Shown: positions 1 through 8,599 of the stretch, one piece after another
Position numbering within the stretch: position 1 is the first letter of the stretch
Layout of the letters: every line of letters starts with the position of its first letter
Source of the DNA: Candidatus Kerfeldbacteria bacterium
GTDB lineage: Bacteria; Patescibacteriota; Patescibacteriia; UBA9570; XYC2-FULL-38-9
Assembly: GCA_016182555.1 (NCBI GenBank)
Contig: JACPGJ010000007.1
Span: forward strand, 256,053 to 293,379
Length of the DNA stretch: 37,327 nt
Direction of reading: 5' to 3'
The notes under the pieces: model-generated
Databases searched by the model: none
What the model saw: the letters and a program-made list of their open reading frames with translations, nothing else
What the model was told of the DNA's origin: nothing
Made by a program: the position numbers and the translations under genes

Positions 1-10
1 GCCAACAAAT

Positions 11-1720
11 ATGCCACCGATGCCGGAAGAAGAGCAAGAAGATGATGCGTCTTCTTCAAGCAGCCCGGCGCAGTTTGCAGTTGCCAAAAAAATGGAAGAG
101 ATTCGTTTATCGGAAGAAGAAACAGAAACACAAACACGGGCAGCAGCCTATACCCTGCCATATATTGATTTGGAAGGTTTTCCGATTGGCCCAGAAATTT
201 TATCGCTTATTTCCGAAGACCAAGCACGCGCGCACCAAGTGCTTCCCTTTTTTCGCTTAGATAATGAAATGCGGTTAGGTGTGGTGAATCCAGATGACCC
301 AGGAGTGCATGATATTGTGGCACAGCTACAACATGCCCATGACCGCGCCCATATTGTGCTCTATCTCATTTCTCCGCATAGCTTTATGCAAGCAGTGAAA
401 TTGTATAAAAATGTGGCAAAGGTGATTACCCGAGAATACGGCGTGAAAATTACTCCAGATCAATTACAGAAATATCAAACTGAATTGAGTTCATTTTCGA
501 TGCTCGAACAAAAAATAGTACAGTCGAACATGACCGATGCGTTTGCCATGATTATTTCGATGGCGTTGAATGCCGATAGTTCGGATGTGCACATTGAAGC
601 TGAAGAAGGAAGTTCCGTTATTCGTTTCCGCATTGACGGAGTGTTGGTGGAAGTAGCACATATTCCGACGGCGATTCTCACTCGTTTAGTGAACCGCATA
701 AAAGCCATTGCCGAACTGAAAATGAATGTGACAGAGATTCCGCAAGATGGACGTATCAGCATCAAAATGGGCAAAGGCGGCGACTTGGATATTCGTGTCT
801 CTACACTGCCATCCGCATTTGGAGAAAGTATTGTATTTCGTTTATTAAAATCCTCTTCTGTTGGGTTAACGTTTGAACAATTAGGCATGCGCCCACCGAC
901 CTACGCTCGATTGAAAGCGGAAATGGAGAAACCGAACGGCATGATTATTACCACTGGCCCAACCGGTTCCGGTAAAACAACCACGCTCTATGCCATTTTG
1001 AATACCCTCAATGACGCCGGGACAAAAATTATTACGCTGGAAAACCCGGTAGAATATAAATTGAAAGGGATTGTACAAAGCCAAATTGACCATTCGAAAA
1101 ACTATACCTTTGCCTTGGGTCTGCGCGCTATTCTGCGACAAGACCCCGATATCGTGATGGTCGGTGAAATTCGTGATTTAGAAACCGCACAAACGGCCGT
1201 AGATGCTGCGCTGACCGGACACTTGTTGCTGTCCACGATTCACACCAATGATGCTGCAGGCGCCGTACCGCGGTTTTTGGGGATGGGTGTACAAGGCATA
1301 TTTTTAGCGCCGGCGTTGAATGCCGTGATTGGCCAACGCTTGGTGCGCCGTGTGTGTAGCCAGTGTAAGCAAGAATATACACCTTCAGCTGAAGAACGAC
1401 AAAAAATGAAAGAATGGATTGAACGCATTCCAGAAAATTCTGGTGAAGTTCGACCAGATATTTCGACAGTAAAATTTTATAAAGGAGCAGGTTGTGGTGT
1501 TTGCGCAAAAACTGGGTACAAAGGCCGCGTTGGTATTTATGAAGTGTTTACCATGCTGCCTGAAATTGAACAACAAATTTTAAGCGGTGCCGTTTCGGAA
1601 TATCAAATGAAAGAAATTTTACATCGCGCTGGCATGGTGACGATGGGACAAGACGGTATGTTGAAAGTGATTGATGGATTAACCACACTCGACGAAGTTT
1701 TCCGAGTGGCAAAAGAATAA
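11..1720 (+). CDS. pilB: Type IV pilus assembly / type II secretion ATPase (PilB/GspE family), 5' end possibly cut by the window
   Basis: Cytoplasmic hexameric ATPase that powers pilin polymerisation. Walker A (GPTGSGKTTT) starts near residue 316. It is followed by the Walker B region DPDIVMVGEIRD and the His box TGHLLLSTIHTNDA. A zinc-type tetracysteine arrangement (CSQC, then CGVCAKTGYKGR) lies in the C-terminal part, as is usual for PilB. Residues 1-40 are acidic, Ser-rich and low in complexity. The N1 region before the ATPase core is shorter than in proteobacterial PilB, which fits the CPR form. The frame is open to the left edge (the preceding codons read PTN), so the true start may lie upstream. 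It converges on the next gene with 11 bases between stop codons. Family assignment is firm; pilus versus secretion role is inferred. Confidence 0.93.
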   Translation: MPPMPEEEQEDDASSSSSPAQFAVAKKMEEIRLSEEETETQTRAAAYTLPYIDLEGFPIGPEILSLISEDQARAHQVLPFFRLDNEMRLGVVNPDDPGVHDIVAQLQHAHDRAHIVLYLISPHSFMQAVKLYKNVAKVITREYGVKITPDQLQKYQTELSSFSMLEQKIVQSNMTDAFAMIISMALNADSSDVHIEAEEGSSVIRFRIDGVLVEVAHIPTAILTRLVNRIKAIAELKMNVTEIPQDGRISIKMGKGGDLDIRVSTLPSAFGESIVFRLLKSSSVGLTFEQLGMRPPTYARLKAEMEKPNGMIITTGPTGSGKTTTLYAILNTLNDAGTKIITLENPVEYKLKGIVQSQIDHSKNYTFALGLRAILRQDPDIVMVGEIRDLETAQTAVDAALTGHLLLSTIHTNDAAGAVPRFLGMGVQGIFLAPALNAVIGQRLVRRVCSQCKQEYTPSAEERQKMKEWIERIPENSGEVRPDISTVKFYKGAGCGVCAKTGYKGRVGIYEVFTMLPEIEQQILSGAVSEYQMKEILHRAGMVTMGQDGMLKVIDGLTTLDEVFRVAKE

Positions 1721-1731
1721 TCCTCTGACAA

Positions 1732-2436
1732 TCAGTTGTTCATCCAATCATCGAATTGGATATCTACATAATCGGTACGAATCCCAACCGTTCCCGAATG
1801 AAGATCGGTATCCGTTGCAGAGAGCATTAACTGGTCATTGACGATAAATTGCAATGTATCGTTATTTGAAATAAGTGCGAGTGTATATGGTGTATCTAGC
1901 TGTGGTGTACCGTAATATCGATTGGCTAATGTTGTATAGACGCCATTAATTTTTTTCTTGATAGTCATGTTACCATCATACCGCCAAGACGCAACGTATA
2001 AATTGTTTTCATCTTGATAACGACCAAAAATATGTATGCCAGCGTATGAATAATCTGCTGCCATGTCATGCCAACGAATAATCTTGGCTGTGTATTGTGG
2101 CCGTTGATCCGCCCACCACAATGTTTTACCACGCTGTGTTTTTGCTGCGGCTATTGCTCGAAAATTATATGTTGTGGTGTACCCAAAATGATTATATTCC
2201 TCGACGCCTGTGTATAAACAACCCGAAGTCACATCAATTCGTGCTTCTGTTGTTTTGTCAGATGAACATTCAATGAACTCTTGATCTACGTAATTTTCCC
2301 ACACTGAACCAGACCATGAACAGAGCGTTGAAGAAGGGCAAACGGTTGACGCGCTTGTTTTCGAAATGAATTTCGCCAAGGTCACCGACGGTATTGCTAT
2401 ACAGATGAACATTGATAATGCAATGATTGAACGCAT
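1732..2436 (-). CDS. Secreted LamG/concanavalin-like domain protein
   Basis: The 234-residue product begins with a classical signal peptide (MRSIIALSMFICIAIPSVTLA), so it is likely exported. The region after it has five Cys residues (CPSSTLC, C in FIECSS, C in SGCLYTG) that could form disulfides, which agrees with the DsbA-like protein encoded elsewhere in the window. The C-terminal 150 residues alternate short beta strands with the pattern GIHIFGRYQDENNLYVASWR and end in DTPYTLALISNNDTLQFIVND and SGTVGIRTDYVDIQFDDW. This is the usual layout of LamG-like/DUF1080-type jelly rolls that bind glycans. No catalytic residues can be named. It is transcribed away from hicBA and ends against pilB. Function beyond surface or secreted binding is unknown. 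Confidence 0.7.
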   Translation of the reverse strand: MRSIIALSMFICIAIPSVTLAKFISKTSASTVCPSSTLCSWSGSVWENYVDQEFIECSSDKTTEARIDVTSGCLYTGVEEYNHFGYTTTYNFRAIAAAKTQRGKTLWWADQRPQYTAKIIRWHDMAADYSYAGIHIFGRYQDENNLYVASWRYDGNMTIKKKINGVYTTLANRYYGTPQLDTPYTLALISNNDTLQFIVNDQLMLSATDTDLHSGTVGIRTDYVDIQFDDWMNN

Positions 2437-2525
2437 AAAAATAAAGTTATTTATTAGTAATTGCTGGATACAACCGCTGCGACCCTACGATACAACTGTA
2501 ACGAAGTAATGGCCGCCCGTTTTAC

Positions 2526-2732
2526 TTATCTCTTAAAATCTTTTTCTGATAATTGCGATTGGCGCAGAATAGATCGAAATGTGCCGTATGGTATTTCTTT
2601 TCCATGCATAGGGACAATAACTGTGTTGCTTCCTTTTCTAAATTTTGCATGACTCCCTTTTTGAGAAACAAAAAAGAAGCCGTGTTCTTGAAGTACTCGT
2701 ACAACCTGTTTTGTTAATGCCGGGCTAGGCAT
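2526..2732 (-). CDS. hicA: HicA-family mRNA interferase toxin
   Basis: The 68-residue product matches the length and pattern of HicA (YcfA-like) toxins: a double-stranded-RNA-binding-like fold with the catalytic His in KGSHAKF (His28) and the C-terminal IPYGTFRSILRQ segment. Family members cleave mRNA and are blocked by HicB. The start overlaps the end of the upstream hicB reading frame by 8 bases, so translation is probably coupled. A second overlapping frame of about 60 codons here is a shadow, because it lacks the GSH motif. The gene looks intact. Confidence 0.85.
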   Translation of the reverse strand: MPSPALTKQVVRVLQEHGFFFVSQKGSHAKFRKGSNTVIVPMHGKEIPYGTFRSILRQSQLSEKDFKR

Positions 2733-2943
2733 GGCTCAATGTGAGAGAGATAAGGTTGGGCCGTTCAACCTGGGTCACTTTTGGAACCTTTACATCTTCA
2801 AAATATAACTGTAATGCCTCTTCAAGATTTGCTAACGCTTCCTTTTTAGTATTACCAAAACTAGAAACATCCACATTTAAACATTGAGAAACATAGTATT
2901 TCCCCTCTTTCCAGACAACTGTTTTAAGAGCTATTTTACGCAT
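2725..2943 (-). CDS. hicB: HicB-family antitoxin
   Basis: The 72-residue product carries the HicB core (CLNVDVSSFGNTKKEALANL followed by EEALQLYFED), the partial RNase-H-like fold that occupies the HicA active site. No helix-turn-helix or ribbon-helix-helix follows, so DNA binding is not evident. This is the short antitoxin form. It precedes hicA and overlaps it, forming a bicistronic toxin-antitoxin unit. The leader is A/T-rich and has no Shine-Dalgarno sequence. Confidence 0.85.
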   Translation of the reverse strand: MRKIALKTVVWKEGKYYVSQCLNVDVSSFGNTKKEALANLEEALQLYFEDVKVPKVTQVERPNLISLTLSHA

Positions 2944-2967
2944 ATAATAAAGCTATTTTATACTATT

Positions 2968-2995
2968 ATCTTATAGAAAATACAAAATACGTCAA
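2968..2995 (-). promoter_or_regulatory. Candidate hicBA promoter
   Basis: On the minus strand TTGACG (2995-2990), a 16-base spacer and TAAGAT (2973-2968) lie just upstream of hicB. The -35 is strong and the -10 is moderate. Confidence 0.45.
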
Positions 2996-3002
2996 GCCGA
3001 AG

Positions 3003-3042
3003 AATAAAAAAAGAGGGCACGGTCATTGCTGATACGTGCCCT
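3003..3042 (-). terminator. Intrinsic terminator on the minus strand
   Basis: An 8-bp perfect stem (AGGGCACG at 3014-3021 with CGTGCCCT at 3035-3042) has a 13-base loop. On the minus strand it is followed by a T-rich run (positions 3012 down to 3003). It faces leftward traffic and sits just before the hicBA promoter. Its right arm is also the first codons of the truncated regulator frame on the other strand. Confidence 0.7.
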
Positions 3043-3442
3043 GAACACTGAATTGCTAGTAGACGATACGCTCCTTATTCCAAACAGCGAAATATTATTT
3101 ATGAGTTCACTGACAGATATATACCAACTGCTCACTGCGGCGTATGATGAAAAACACTACATTCCTGCTCGTTTAGAAAACAATATCCGATTTCGAGCAT
3201 TAGTCCGAAAAGATATTCGCACACTACAATTGGCAAAAAATAACCCGAAAGAAATGCGCGAATCAAAATTCTTACCCGAGAACATTTCATTCACGGCAAC
3301 ACAATTTATTTATCAAAACAAAATAGCCTACATCTCTCCTAAAAAAGAACCAATGGGAGTAATTATTGAAAGCGCAGATTTAGCTCAAATGGAACGACAA
3401 AAATTTGAATTACTTTGGAATGCATGCGCACCAAGGAAATAG
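3026..3442 (+). pseudogene. C-terminal fragment of a TrmB-type transcriptional regulator
   Basis: The frame (TTG start, 138 codons) matches only the effector/C-terminal half of TrmB-like regulators as I know them from CPR. It has the patterns RFRALVRKD and KEMRESKFLPENISF, then QIFIYQNKIAYIS-like strands, then the signature PMGVIIESADLAQMERQKFELLW. The N-terminal winged helix (about 100 or more residues) is absent. The first codons of the open frame coincide with the arm of a minus-strand terminator hairpin, so the start is not a natural gene start. The fragment ends directly against the stop of the AAA_14 gene on the other strand with no spacer. It is most likely a remnant left by a rearrangement. 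A short regulator-like protein without DNA binding is less likely. Confidence 0.6.
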
Positions 3443-4606
3443 CTATAACCCAATAGCTTCCACTGCTTCTTGCCATGGGCACACCAATACTGGTCCAACT
3501 TTTCTTTTCCGTGGTTCTCGAGAAATGCATATGCCTTCACTTTGTGGCATATCTTTCACTATAGAAATGAGTGAACGCAATTCTGTATTCTTGACGTGTT
3601 CACTTGATTTAATTTCTACAAACAACAGCGGCTTACCCGGTCGCTCAACAACGAGATCTATTTCAATATTCTGAGTCGCAAAATATGAAAAAGAATAATC
3701 TGTCTGTTTATAGGCATTTACACGTACCAATTCTGTAACAAAAAAATGTTCAAATGCTTTTCCATATTCGCTGGTACCAGGGACAAGTGGAATATTCAAC
3801 TCTTGGGCAAGCGCACGCTTGACTCCGGTATCAAACAAATAAAATTTTGGATGCGTTTTCTGTCGTTTACGAATTGCACGCCGACATGCCGGCAGTAAAA
3901 AACCTAATAGCGTATCTTCCAATATTTCAAAATATGAACGAATGGTATTGACGCTCATGCCAACTTCCTGAGCAATATTCTGCAACACCAATATATTGCC
4001 ATTTTCTTTACCCACTATCGGCAAAAAACGTCGGAACCCCTGTAGGTTACGAATCAATCCCTCATTTTGCACTTCCTCTTGCACATACGTCGTCGCGTAT
4101 GAACGAAGAAATAATTTTTTCTCTTCCTCTTGTTCTTGCGAAAATGAGAAAATTTTTGGAAGTGTACCAAAAGACAGGGCTTGATCAAGTTGAAATTCGG
4201 TGCGTAATTCAGCTGCTGTTAAGGGAAATAAAGAATAACTAAACGCGCGACCCGCCAATAAATTTGCCTGACCTCGTTTCAACTTTCGTGCACTGGAGCC
4301 AGTGAGCGCAAAATACAGATGCGGATACGTTTCAATATGCTTATGGACTTCATCTAACAGCTTGGGAATTTTTTGTACTTCATCAATAAAAATCCATTTG
4401 ATTGATTGGGGCAGTGCGGCAAGCACTTCGCTAAATTCCTGTGGCCTGTTAAAAAAACGATTTTCTGTATCAAAATCGAGCAAATCAATGGTATATGTCT
4501 GTTCTTTGGGTAAAGACTCTTTAATAAGCGTTGTTTTTCCGGTTCCACGAGGGCCAAAGAGGAAAAAAGAGTGATTTTCAGGTGGTTTGAATAATCTGAT
4601 TATCAT
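3443..4606 (-). CDS. AAA_14 / DUF4143 ATP-binding protein
   Basis: The 387-residue product has the AAA_14 domain at its N-terminus: Walker A GPRGTGKTTL (residues about 19-28), Walker B IFIDEVQ and a sensor-1-like ALTGSSARKL. A helical region with a winged-helix-like segment (NILVLQNIAQEVGMSVNTIR) follows. The C-terminal DUF4143 domain contains a PD-(D/E)xK-like core (IEIDLVVE, then LLFVEIKSS). Such proteins are widespread, often mobile or accessory, and their role is not established. Toxin-like or defence-like functions have been suggested for the family. The gene lies 103 bases downstream of valS but has its own strong promoter, so it need not depend on valS transcription. It appears intact and full length. 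Confidence 0.85.
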   Translation of the reverse strand: MIIRLFKPPENHSFFLFGPRGTGKTTLIKESLPKEQTYTIDLLDFDTENRFFNRPQEFSEVLAALPQSIKWIFIDEVQKIPKLLDEVHKHIETYPHLYFALTGSSARKLKRGQANLLAGRAFSYSLFPLTAAELRTEFQLDQALSFGTLPKIFSFSQEQEEEKKLFLRSYATTYVQEEVQNEGLIRNLQGFRRFLPIVGKENGNILVLQNIAQEVGMSVNTIRSYFEILEDTLLGFLLPACRRAIRKRQKTHPKFYLFDTGVKRALAQELNIPLVPGTSEYGKAFEHFFVTELVRVNAYKQTDYSFSYFATQNIEIDLVVERPGKPLLFVEIKSSEHVKNTELRSLISIVKDMPQSEGICISREPRKRKVGPVLVCPWQEAVEAIGL

Positions 4607-4670
4607 AATGCTCTATTTTAAGTGTATTTTAACAGTATACTATATAAATTGTCATGCAAAACATAAGTAC

Positions 4671-4699
4671 AGTATACATTATGCATGCTTTTTTGTCAA
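4671..4699 (-). promoter_or_regulatory. Strong candidate promoter for the AAA_14 gene
   Basis: On the minus strand TTGACA (4699-4694), a 17-base spacer and TATACT (4676-4671) lie in the gap between the valS stop and the AAA_14 start. A second TATACT copy (4639-4634) lies nearer the start codon. The leader from the first promoter would be about 60 bases and has no Shine-Dalgarno sequence. Confidence 0.7.
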
Positions 4700-4709
4700 T
4701 ATAACTATT

Positions 4710-7361
4710 TTATACTTGAATATTGCGCAATTCGTCTTGTTTTGCAGACAATTTTTGCTGCGCTTGAGCGAGTTTTTCACGCTCTTGTTCTACAACTGCG
4801 GCAGGAGCATTGGCCACAAATTGTTCATTATCTAATTTCTTTTCAATACTAGCAATATATTTTTCTAAATCAGCAATTTCTGTACCTAATCGTTGCTGCT
4901 CTTTCTCCACATCAATCAATTCTGCCATGTTCACAATGAAATTATATTGCGCATTCATGATGTGCATTGTGCCTTCCCCTTGTGGTTGAATTTCTACACG
5001 ACCAAGGCGTTGAATAATCATCGCTGCTTCACCTTCTGCTGCGCCAATCATCGGAAACGTTTTTTGATAACTGATATTGTATTGCGCACGTAAATTACGA
5101 ATTTGGATCACCATGTCTTGAATTGCGCTGAACTGTTGTTCAATAGTTTCATCATGCTTCCATTGCTGCTGCGGCCAGTCAGCCACCATCAATAATTCTG
5201 TATAGCCCATTTCTCTCCAAATTTGTTCGGTGACAAAAGGAATAAATGGATGAGCGAGCTTGAGAATAGTTTCGAGAATTTTGCGAGTGAGCGGCTGGTT
5301 CGGCAAAAATTTCGTAATTTCAATATACCAATCAGCAAAATCGTGCCACAAAAATGCGTATATTTTTTCTGCCGCTTGGCTAAATTGATATTTTTCTAAA
5401 TCTTGCGTTACTTCCTGCACAATCCACGCTGCACGTGATTGAATCCACTGATCAGCAATACTATATGACGATTCTTTCGCGCCAATTCCTCGCTCACTCA
5501 TTTCGCTTTGCGAAAAGATGCTCGCTGTGGAATTGCCGCTAAGATGCGTCAAATCATCTTGCTGTGATGTCAACACAAACCGTGCCACATTCCATAACTT
5601 GTTTACGAAATTCCGGGCGTCGGCAACTTTTTCTTCGTAAAAACGCGCATCGTTGCCTGGCGCAATCCCTTTAATAACACTCAAACGCAGCGCATCAGTG
5701 CCATACTGCGCAATAACATCCAACGGGTCAATGCCATTGCCAAGGGATTTCGAAAATTTTTGCCCATTTTTGTCACGCAAAATACCGTGAATGTAGACAT
5801 CACGAAATGGAATAGTATCCAACGCATACGTCGTCATTAAAATCATTCTTGCCATCCAAAAAAATAAAATCTCATGCCCCATTTGCATCCAATTGCTTGG
5901 GTGAAAATCTGCTAAATCTTTCGTTTTTTCTGGCCAACCTAGCGTAGAAAATGTCCACGCCGCAGAAGAAAACCAGGTATCAAGCGTGTCTGGATCTTGC
6001 TCCCAACCTTCTCCTTCCGGCATCGTTTCGCTATAGAACATTTCTTTTCCACGATACCATACCGGAATTCTATGCCCCCACCAAATTTGGCGTGAAATAC
6101 ACCAGTCACGTAAATTTTCTATCCAGTGTGCATAGATATCTGCAAAACGATCTGGCGTAATAGTTACTTTTTGTTTTGGATCACCGTTATGTCCAGTCGT
6201 GACTGCTTCTGTCATGAACTGTTTCAACGTTTTTCCGCGACCAGGAATTTCTTTATTCACGGCCACAAACCACTGTTCCATTGGCAACGCCTCCACAACA
6301 TCTCCAAAACGATCAGAAGTGCCCACATTCTGCGTAATCTCCTCTTCACCAATCATCAATCCTTCAGCACGCAACCACGCAACAAATTTCTCACGCGCTT
6401 CTTCAACAGTTAAATCCGCATACGCTGTGCCGGCTGTTTCCAACATGCGTCCATCCTTACCAATCACTGGAATAATGCCAATTTCTAAATTCTTCTGATA
6501 CATTTCAAAATCAATGGCACTATGTGCAGGGGTCACACCAAGCGCGCCCGTTCCAAATTCTGGATCCACGCCCGCATCTGCAATAATAGTGATTGTCAAC
6601 GGTTGCGCAGCACCTACATCCACCGTAAATTTCTGACCAATATACTCCAAATAGCGTGAATCCTGCGGGTGTACAGCAACAGCCGTGTCTCCCAATTTTG
6701 TTTCCGGGCGAGTGGAAGAAATAGTAATAGGAAAATCTGCCGCATACTTGAATGTATACAACTTTGCGGGCCGTTCAACCGAAACTAATTCATCATCAGA
6801 ACAGGTCGATTGCCCTTTCACGGACCAATTCACTACGCGATAACCGCGATAAATCAATCCATCATCATACATACGGCGAAACAATTCATTTACGGCGCGT
6901 GAACGAGTTTCGTCAAACGTATATGCTAAACGTGACCAATCTGCACTCGTGCCCATTTTACGAATTTGGTTCAAAATAGTGCTTTTTGATTCTTCTGCGT
7001 ATTCACGAATTTTTTCTACTAACCCATCACGCCCTAATACCGCACGCGGATTGACCATACCAGCCGCCTGCAAATTTTTCTCTACACGAGCCTGTGTTGC
7101 CACAGCCGCATGGTCTGTACCCGGAATCAACAATGCTCGTTTTCCACGCATGCGTTGATACCGCACTTCAATATCCATAATCGAATTTTCTAGCGCATGA
7201 CCCAAATGTAATACACCGGTCACATTCGGCGGTGGCATCATGATACTATATGGTTCACGCTTATCAGCATCAGGTAATTTATCTGGATTAAAATAGTCAC
7301 TGTCTTCCCACTGTTTGTATATCTCGTCTTCGTGATTCTTTGGATTGTATGCTTTATCCAT
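4710..7361 (-). CDS. valS: Valyl-tRNA synthetase
   Basis: Class Ia synthetase that charges tRNA-Val and edits mischarged threonine. The 883-residue product has the HIGH-type motif HLGH at residues 52-55 (within PPPNVTGVLHLGHALE) and the KMSKS-type motif as KFSKS in QKFSKSLGN. The CP1 editing region (SSTRPETKLGDTAVAVHP) lies in the middle, the anticodon-binding domain follows, and a C-terminal coiled-coil arm (about residues 815-880) is present. The length is typical for bacterial ValRS. The start is the first ATG that leaves a complete N-terminus; no Shine-Dalgarno sequence precedes it. A structured element lies between this gene and the upstream HD gene, but it lacks the T-box sequence (GGGTGG-type) that often regulates synthetases elsewhere. 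Confidence 0.97.
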   Translation of the reverse strand: MDKAYNPKNHEDEIYKQWEDSDYFNPDKLPDADKREPYSIMMPPPNVTGVLHLGHALENSIMDIEVRYQRMRGKRALLIPGTDHAAVATQARVEKNLQAAGMVNPRAVLGRDGLVEKIREYAEESKSTILNQIRKMGTSADWSRLAYTFDETRSRAVNELFRRMYDDGLIYRGYRVVNWSVKGQSTCSDDELVSVERPAKLYTFKYAADFPITISSTRPETKLGDTAVAVHPQDSRYLEYIGQKFTVDVGAAQPLTITIIADAGVDPEFGTGALGVTPAHSAIDFEMYQKNLEIGIIPVIGKDGRMLETAGTAYADLTVEEAREKFVAWLRAEGLMIGEEEITQNVGTSDRFGDVVEALPMEQWFVAVNKEIPGRGKTLKQFMTEAVTTGHNGDPKQKVTITPDRFADIYAHWIENLRDWCISRQIWWGHRIPVWYRGKEMFYSETMPEGEGWEQDPDTLDTWFSSAAWTFSTLGWPEKTKDLADFHPSNWMQMGHEILFFWMARMILMTTYALDTIPFRDVYIHGILRDKNGQKFSKSLGNGIDPLDVIAQYGTDALRLSVIKGIAPGNDARFYEEKVADARNFVNKLWNVARFVLTSQQDDLTHLSGNSTASIFSQSEMSERGIGAKESSYSIADQWIQSRAAWIVQEVTQDLEKYQFSQAAEKIYAFLWHDFADWYIEITKFLPNQPLTRKILETILKLAHPFIPFVTEQIWREMGYTELLMVADWPQQQWKHDETIEQQFSAIQDMVIQIRNLRAQYNISYQKTFPMIGAAEGEAAMIIQRLGRVEIQPQGEGTMHIMNAQYNFIVNMAELIDVEKEQQRLGTEIADLEKYIASIEKKLDNEQFVANAPAAVVEQEREKLAQAQQKLSAKQDELRNIQV

Positions 7362-7386
7362 AATAGTATCTATAAATTAGTAAAGT

Positions 7387-7473
7387 GATCCGCAGAGGTG
7401 TGTGTGCACTGCGATTTGTCGGCTGTCCCCGCTAGGGGAAGACGCTAGCAGTAGCACACACCTCGAGAGGATC
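7387..7473. other. Structured intergenic element (long nested hairpin) upstream of valS
   Basis: The 87 bases fold into one nested hairpin. GATCC (7387-7391) pairs with GGATC (7469-7473), and GAGGTGTGTG (7395-7404) pairs with 7455-7464 perfectly over 10 bp. ACTGC (7408-7412) pairs with 7448-7452, and CCCC (7427-7430) pairs with GGGG (7435-7438) around a GCTA loop. Because the stems are Watson-Crick, the strand cannot be decided. There is no T-tract on either side, so it is not a plain terminator. I could not match it to a T-box, SRP RNA or another known class. It could be a small RNA, a leader of valS or a palindromic repeat. Confidence 0.55.
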
Positions 7474-7479
7474 AACATA

Positions 7480-8463
7480 TTATCGAATAATTTTTACAAA
7501 ATATCCTTTCTTCATACGAGCAACAAATTCTTCATTGCTTTGCTTTACTGCAGGCGAACAATCGCTCAAACGTTCTTTTTCTTCGTGCTTACCGCTGCGT
7601 ACAAGCACAAATGGATCCACTACCCGAATCTTTGATTTAAAATGAAAATCATATTGTTCTTTGTCTTCCACAATTTCAATATGTTCCATGTCATTCAACA
7701 ATTTTAAAATGTCTGGGCGGCCGGAATGCTTCATTTTATCATACACTTCTTGATCGGTAGTGAATAAATCATTGAATGTGATAACGCCCTCTTCCAACGC
7801 TAATTTCATGGCATGGGCCAACAAATAGTATAACGCCGACTGCAGTGGATGCGCCCACAATTTTTCGTTGGCACTGCGGTAGGTTATGGCAAACTGTTCA
7901 GCATTTGCCTGCGTTTGAAAAACGATATCGCCATCAAACACGCTCATGTCGCGCAAAATCTTTCCTGCGTCTTCCAGCGACAATTGATTATCGGTTACAC
8001 AATCGCGGAAAAAATAATCAATACGGTCCGCACACAAATCCGGCAAATCCCGTTCAGCCAAACGAAACGCTTTTTTATCAAACAATTTCCATACCGATAA
8101 TCCATGTTTTTTTAATATCTGCGGAATTTCGGATTCAAAAATAATTTTTTCATGAAATTTTTCATGAAATGTTTGAGATGCATCTCCAAAAACCACATCT
8201 GAAACATGTGAAAAAGCGGTGTGCGGGGCATCGTGCAGCAATCCGGCAATCTGTTCAATCAATGAAGCTCCCAATGTGCGCAAAATATAATACACACCGA
8301 CGCTATGCTCAAACCGCGTGGTAGTAAGGTGCGGAAAACGATAAAAAGCGGCGCCATATTGGTTTACGTCTTTCAAGCGTTGCAAGGGTGCACTCTGCAA
8401 TAATTCATCAATCACCGGTTCGTCGATCATGAATGTGCCGTAAATTTTGTCGGTGTACTTCAT
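7480..8463 (-). CDS. HD-domain phosphohydrolase
   Basis: The 327-residue product has the metal-binding HD signature. His53 lies in RFEHSVGV, His77-Asp78 in GLLHDAPHTAFSH, and a downstream Asp in CADRIDYFFRD. This is the arrangement seen in SAMHD1/YdhJ-type HD hydrolases, which act on nucleotides or phosphodiesters; the substrate here cannot be read from sequence. The C-terminal part (about residues 250-327) is mixed alpha/beta and ends in a basic segment. The protein is soluble. It is transcribed toward valS and separated from it by the nested hairpin element. The start ATG has no Shine-Dalgarno sequence. Confidence 0.85.
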   Translation of the reverse strand: MKYTDKIYGTFMIDEPVIDELLQSAPLQRLKDVNQYGAAFYRFPHLTTTRFEHSVGVYYILRTLGASLIEQIAGLLHDAPHTAFSHVSDVVFGDASQTFHEKFHEKIIFESEIPQILKKHGLSVWKLFDKKAFRLAERDLPDLCADRIDYFFRDCVTDNQLSLEDAGKILRDMSVFDGDIVFQTQANAEQFAITYRSANEKLWAHPLQSALYYLLAHAMKLALEEGVITFNDLFTTDQEVYDKMKHSGRPDILKLLNDMEHIEIVEDKEQYDFHFKSKIRVVDPFVLVRSGKHEEKERLSDCSPAVKQSNEEFVARMKKGYFVKIIR

Positions 8464-8522
8464 AGTTGATATTTTACCCGATATCGTTCAGTTCGTATAC
8501 AGTTCCCAACGAAGGACTCATG

Positions 8523-8550
8523 AAAAAAAGGATAGCTCTTGGCCATCCTT
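8523..8550 (-). terminator. Intrinsic terminator of the small GC-rich gene
   Basis: On the minus strand AAGGAT and ATCCTT arms (8550-8545 with 8533-8528) close an 11-base loop region and are followed by a run of seven T (8529-8523). It ends the transcript of the small gene at 8600-8812 and also insulates the HD gene promoter region. Confidence 0.75.
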
Positions 8551-8554
8551 GTTA

Positions 8555-8596
8555 CCCTGCGTCAGCGGGGCCATTTCGTTCTCCCCGCAGGCAGGG
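8555..8596 (-). other. Two-tier hairpin directly after a stop codon
   Basis: An outer stem of CCCTGC (8555-8560) pairs with GCAGGG (8591-8596), and an inner stem of GCGGGG (8565-8570) pairs with CCCCGC (8583-8588). It begins 3 bases after the stop codon of the small gene and precedes the separate terminator hairpin. It may protect the 3' end of the mRNA or be a recombination or repeat structure. Confidence 0.5.
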
Positions 8597-8599
8597 CGT

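Noticed and set aside
7362-7479. T-box leader for valS
   Set aside because: The region is structured and precedes a tRNA synthetase gene, but the conserved T-box antiterminator sequence (GGGTGG-type with ACC) is absent and no terminator-type T-tract is present.
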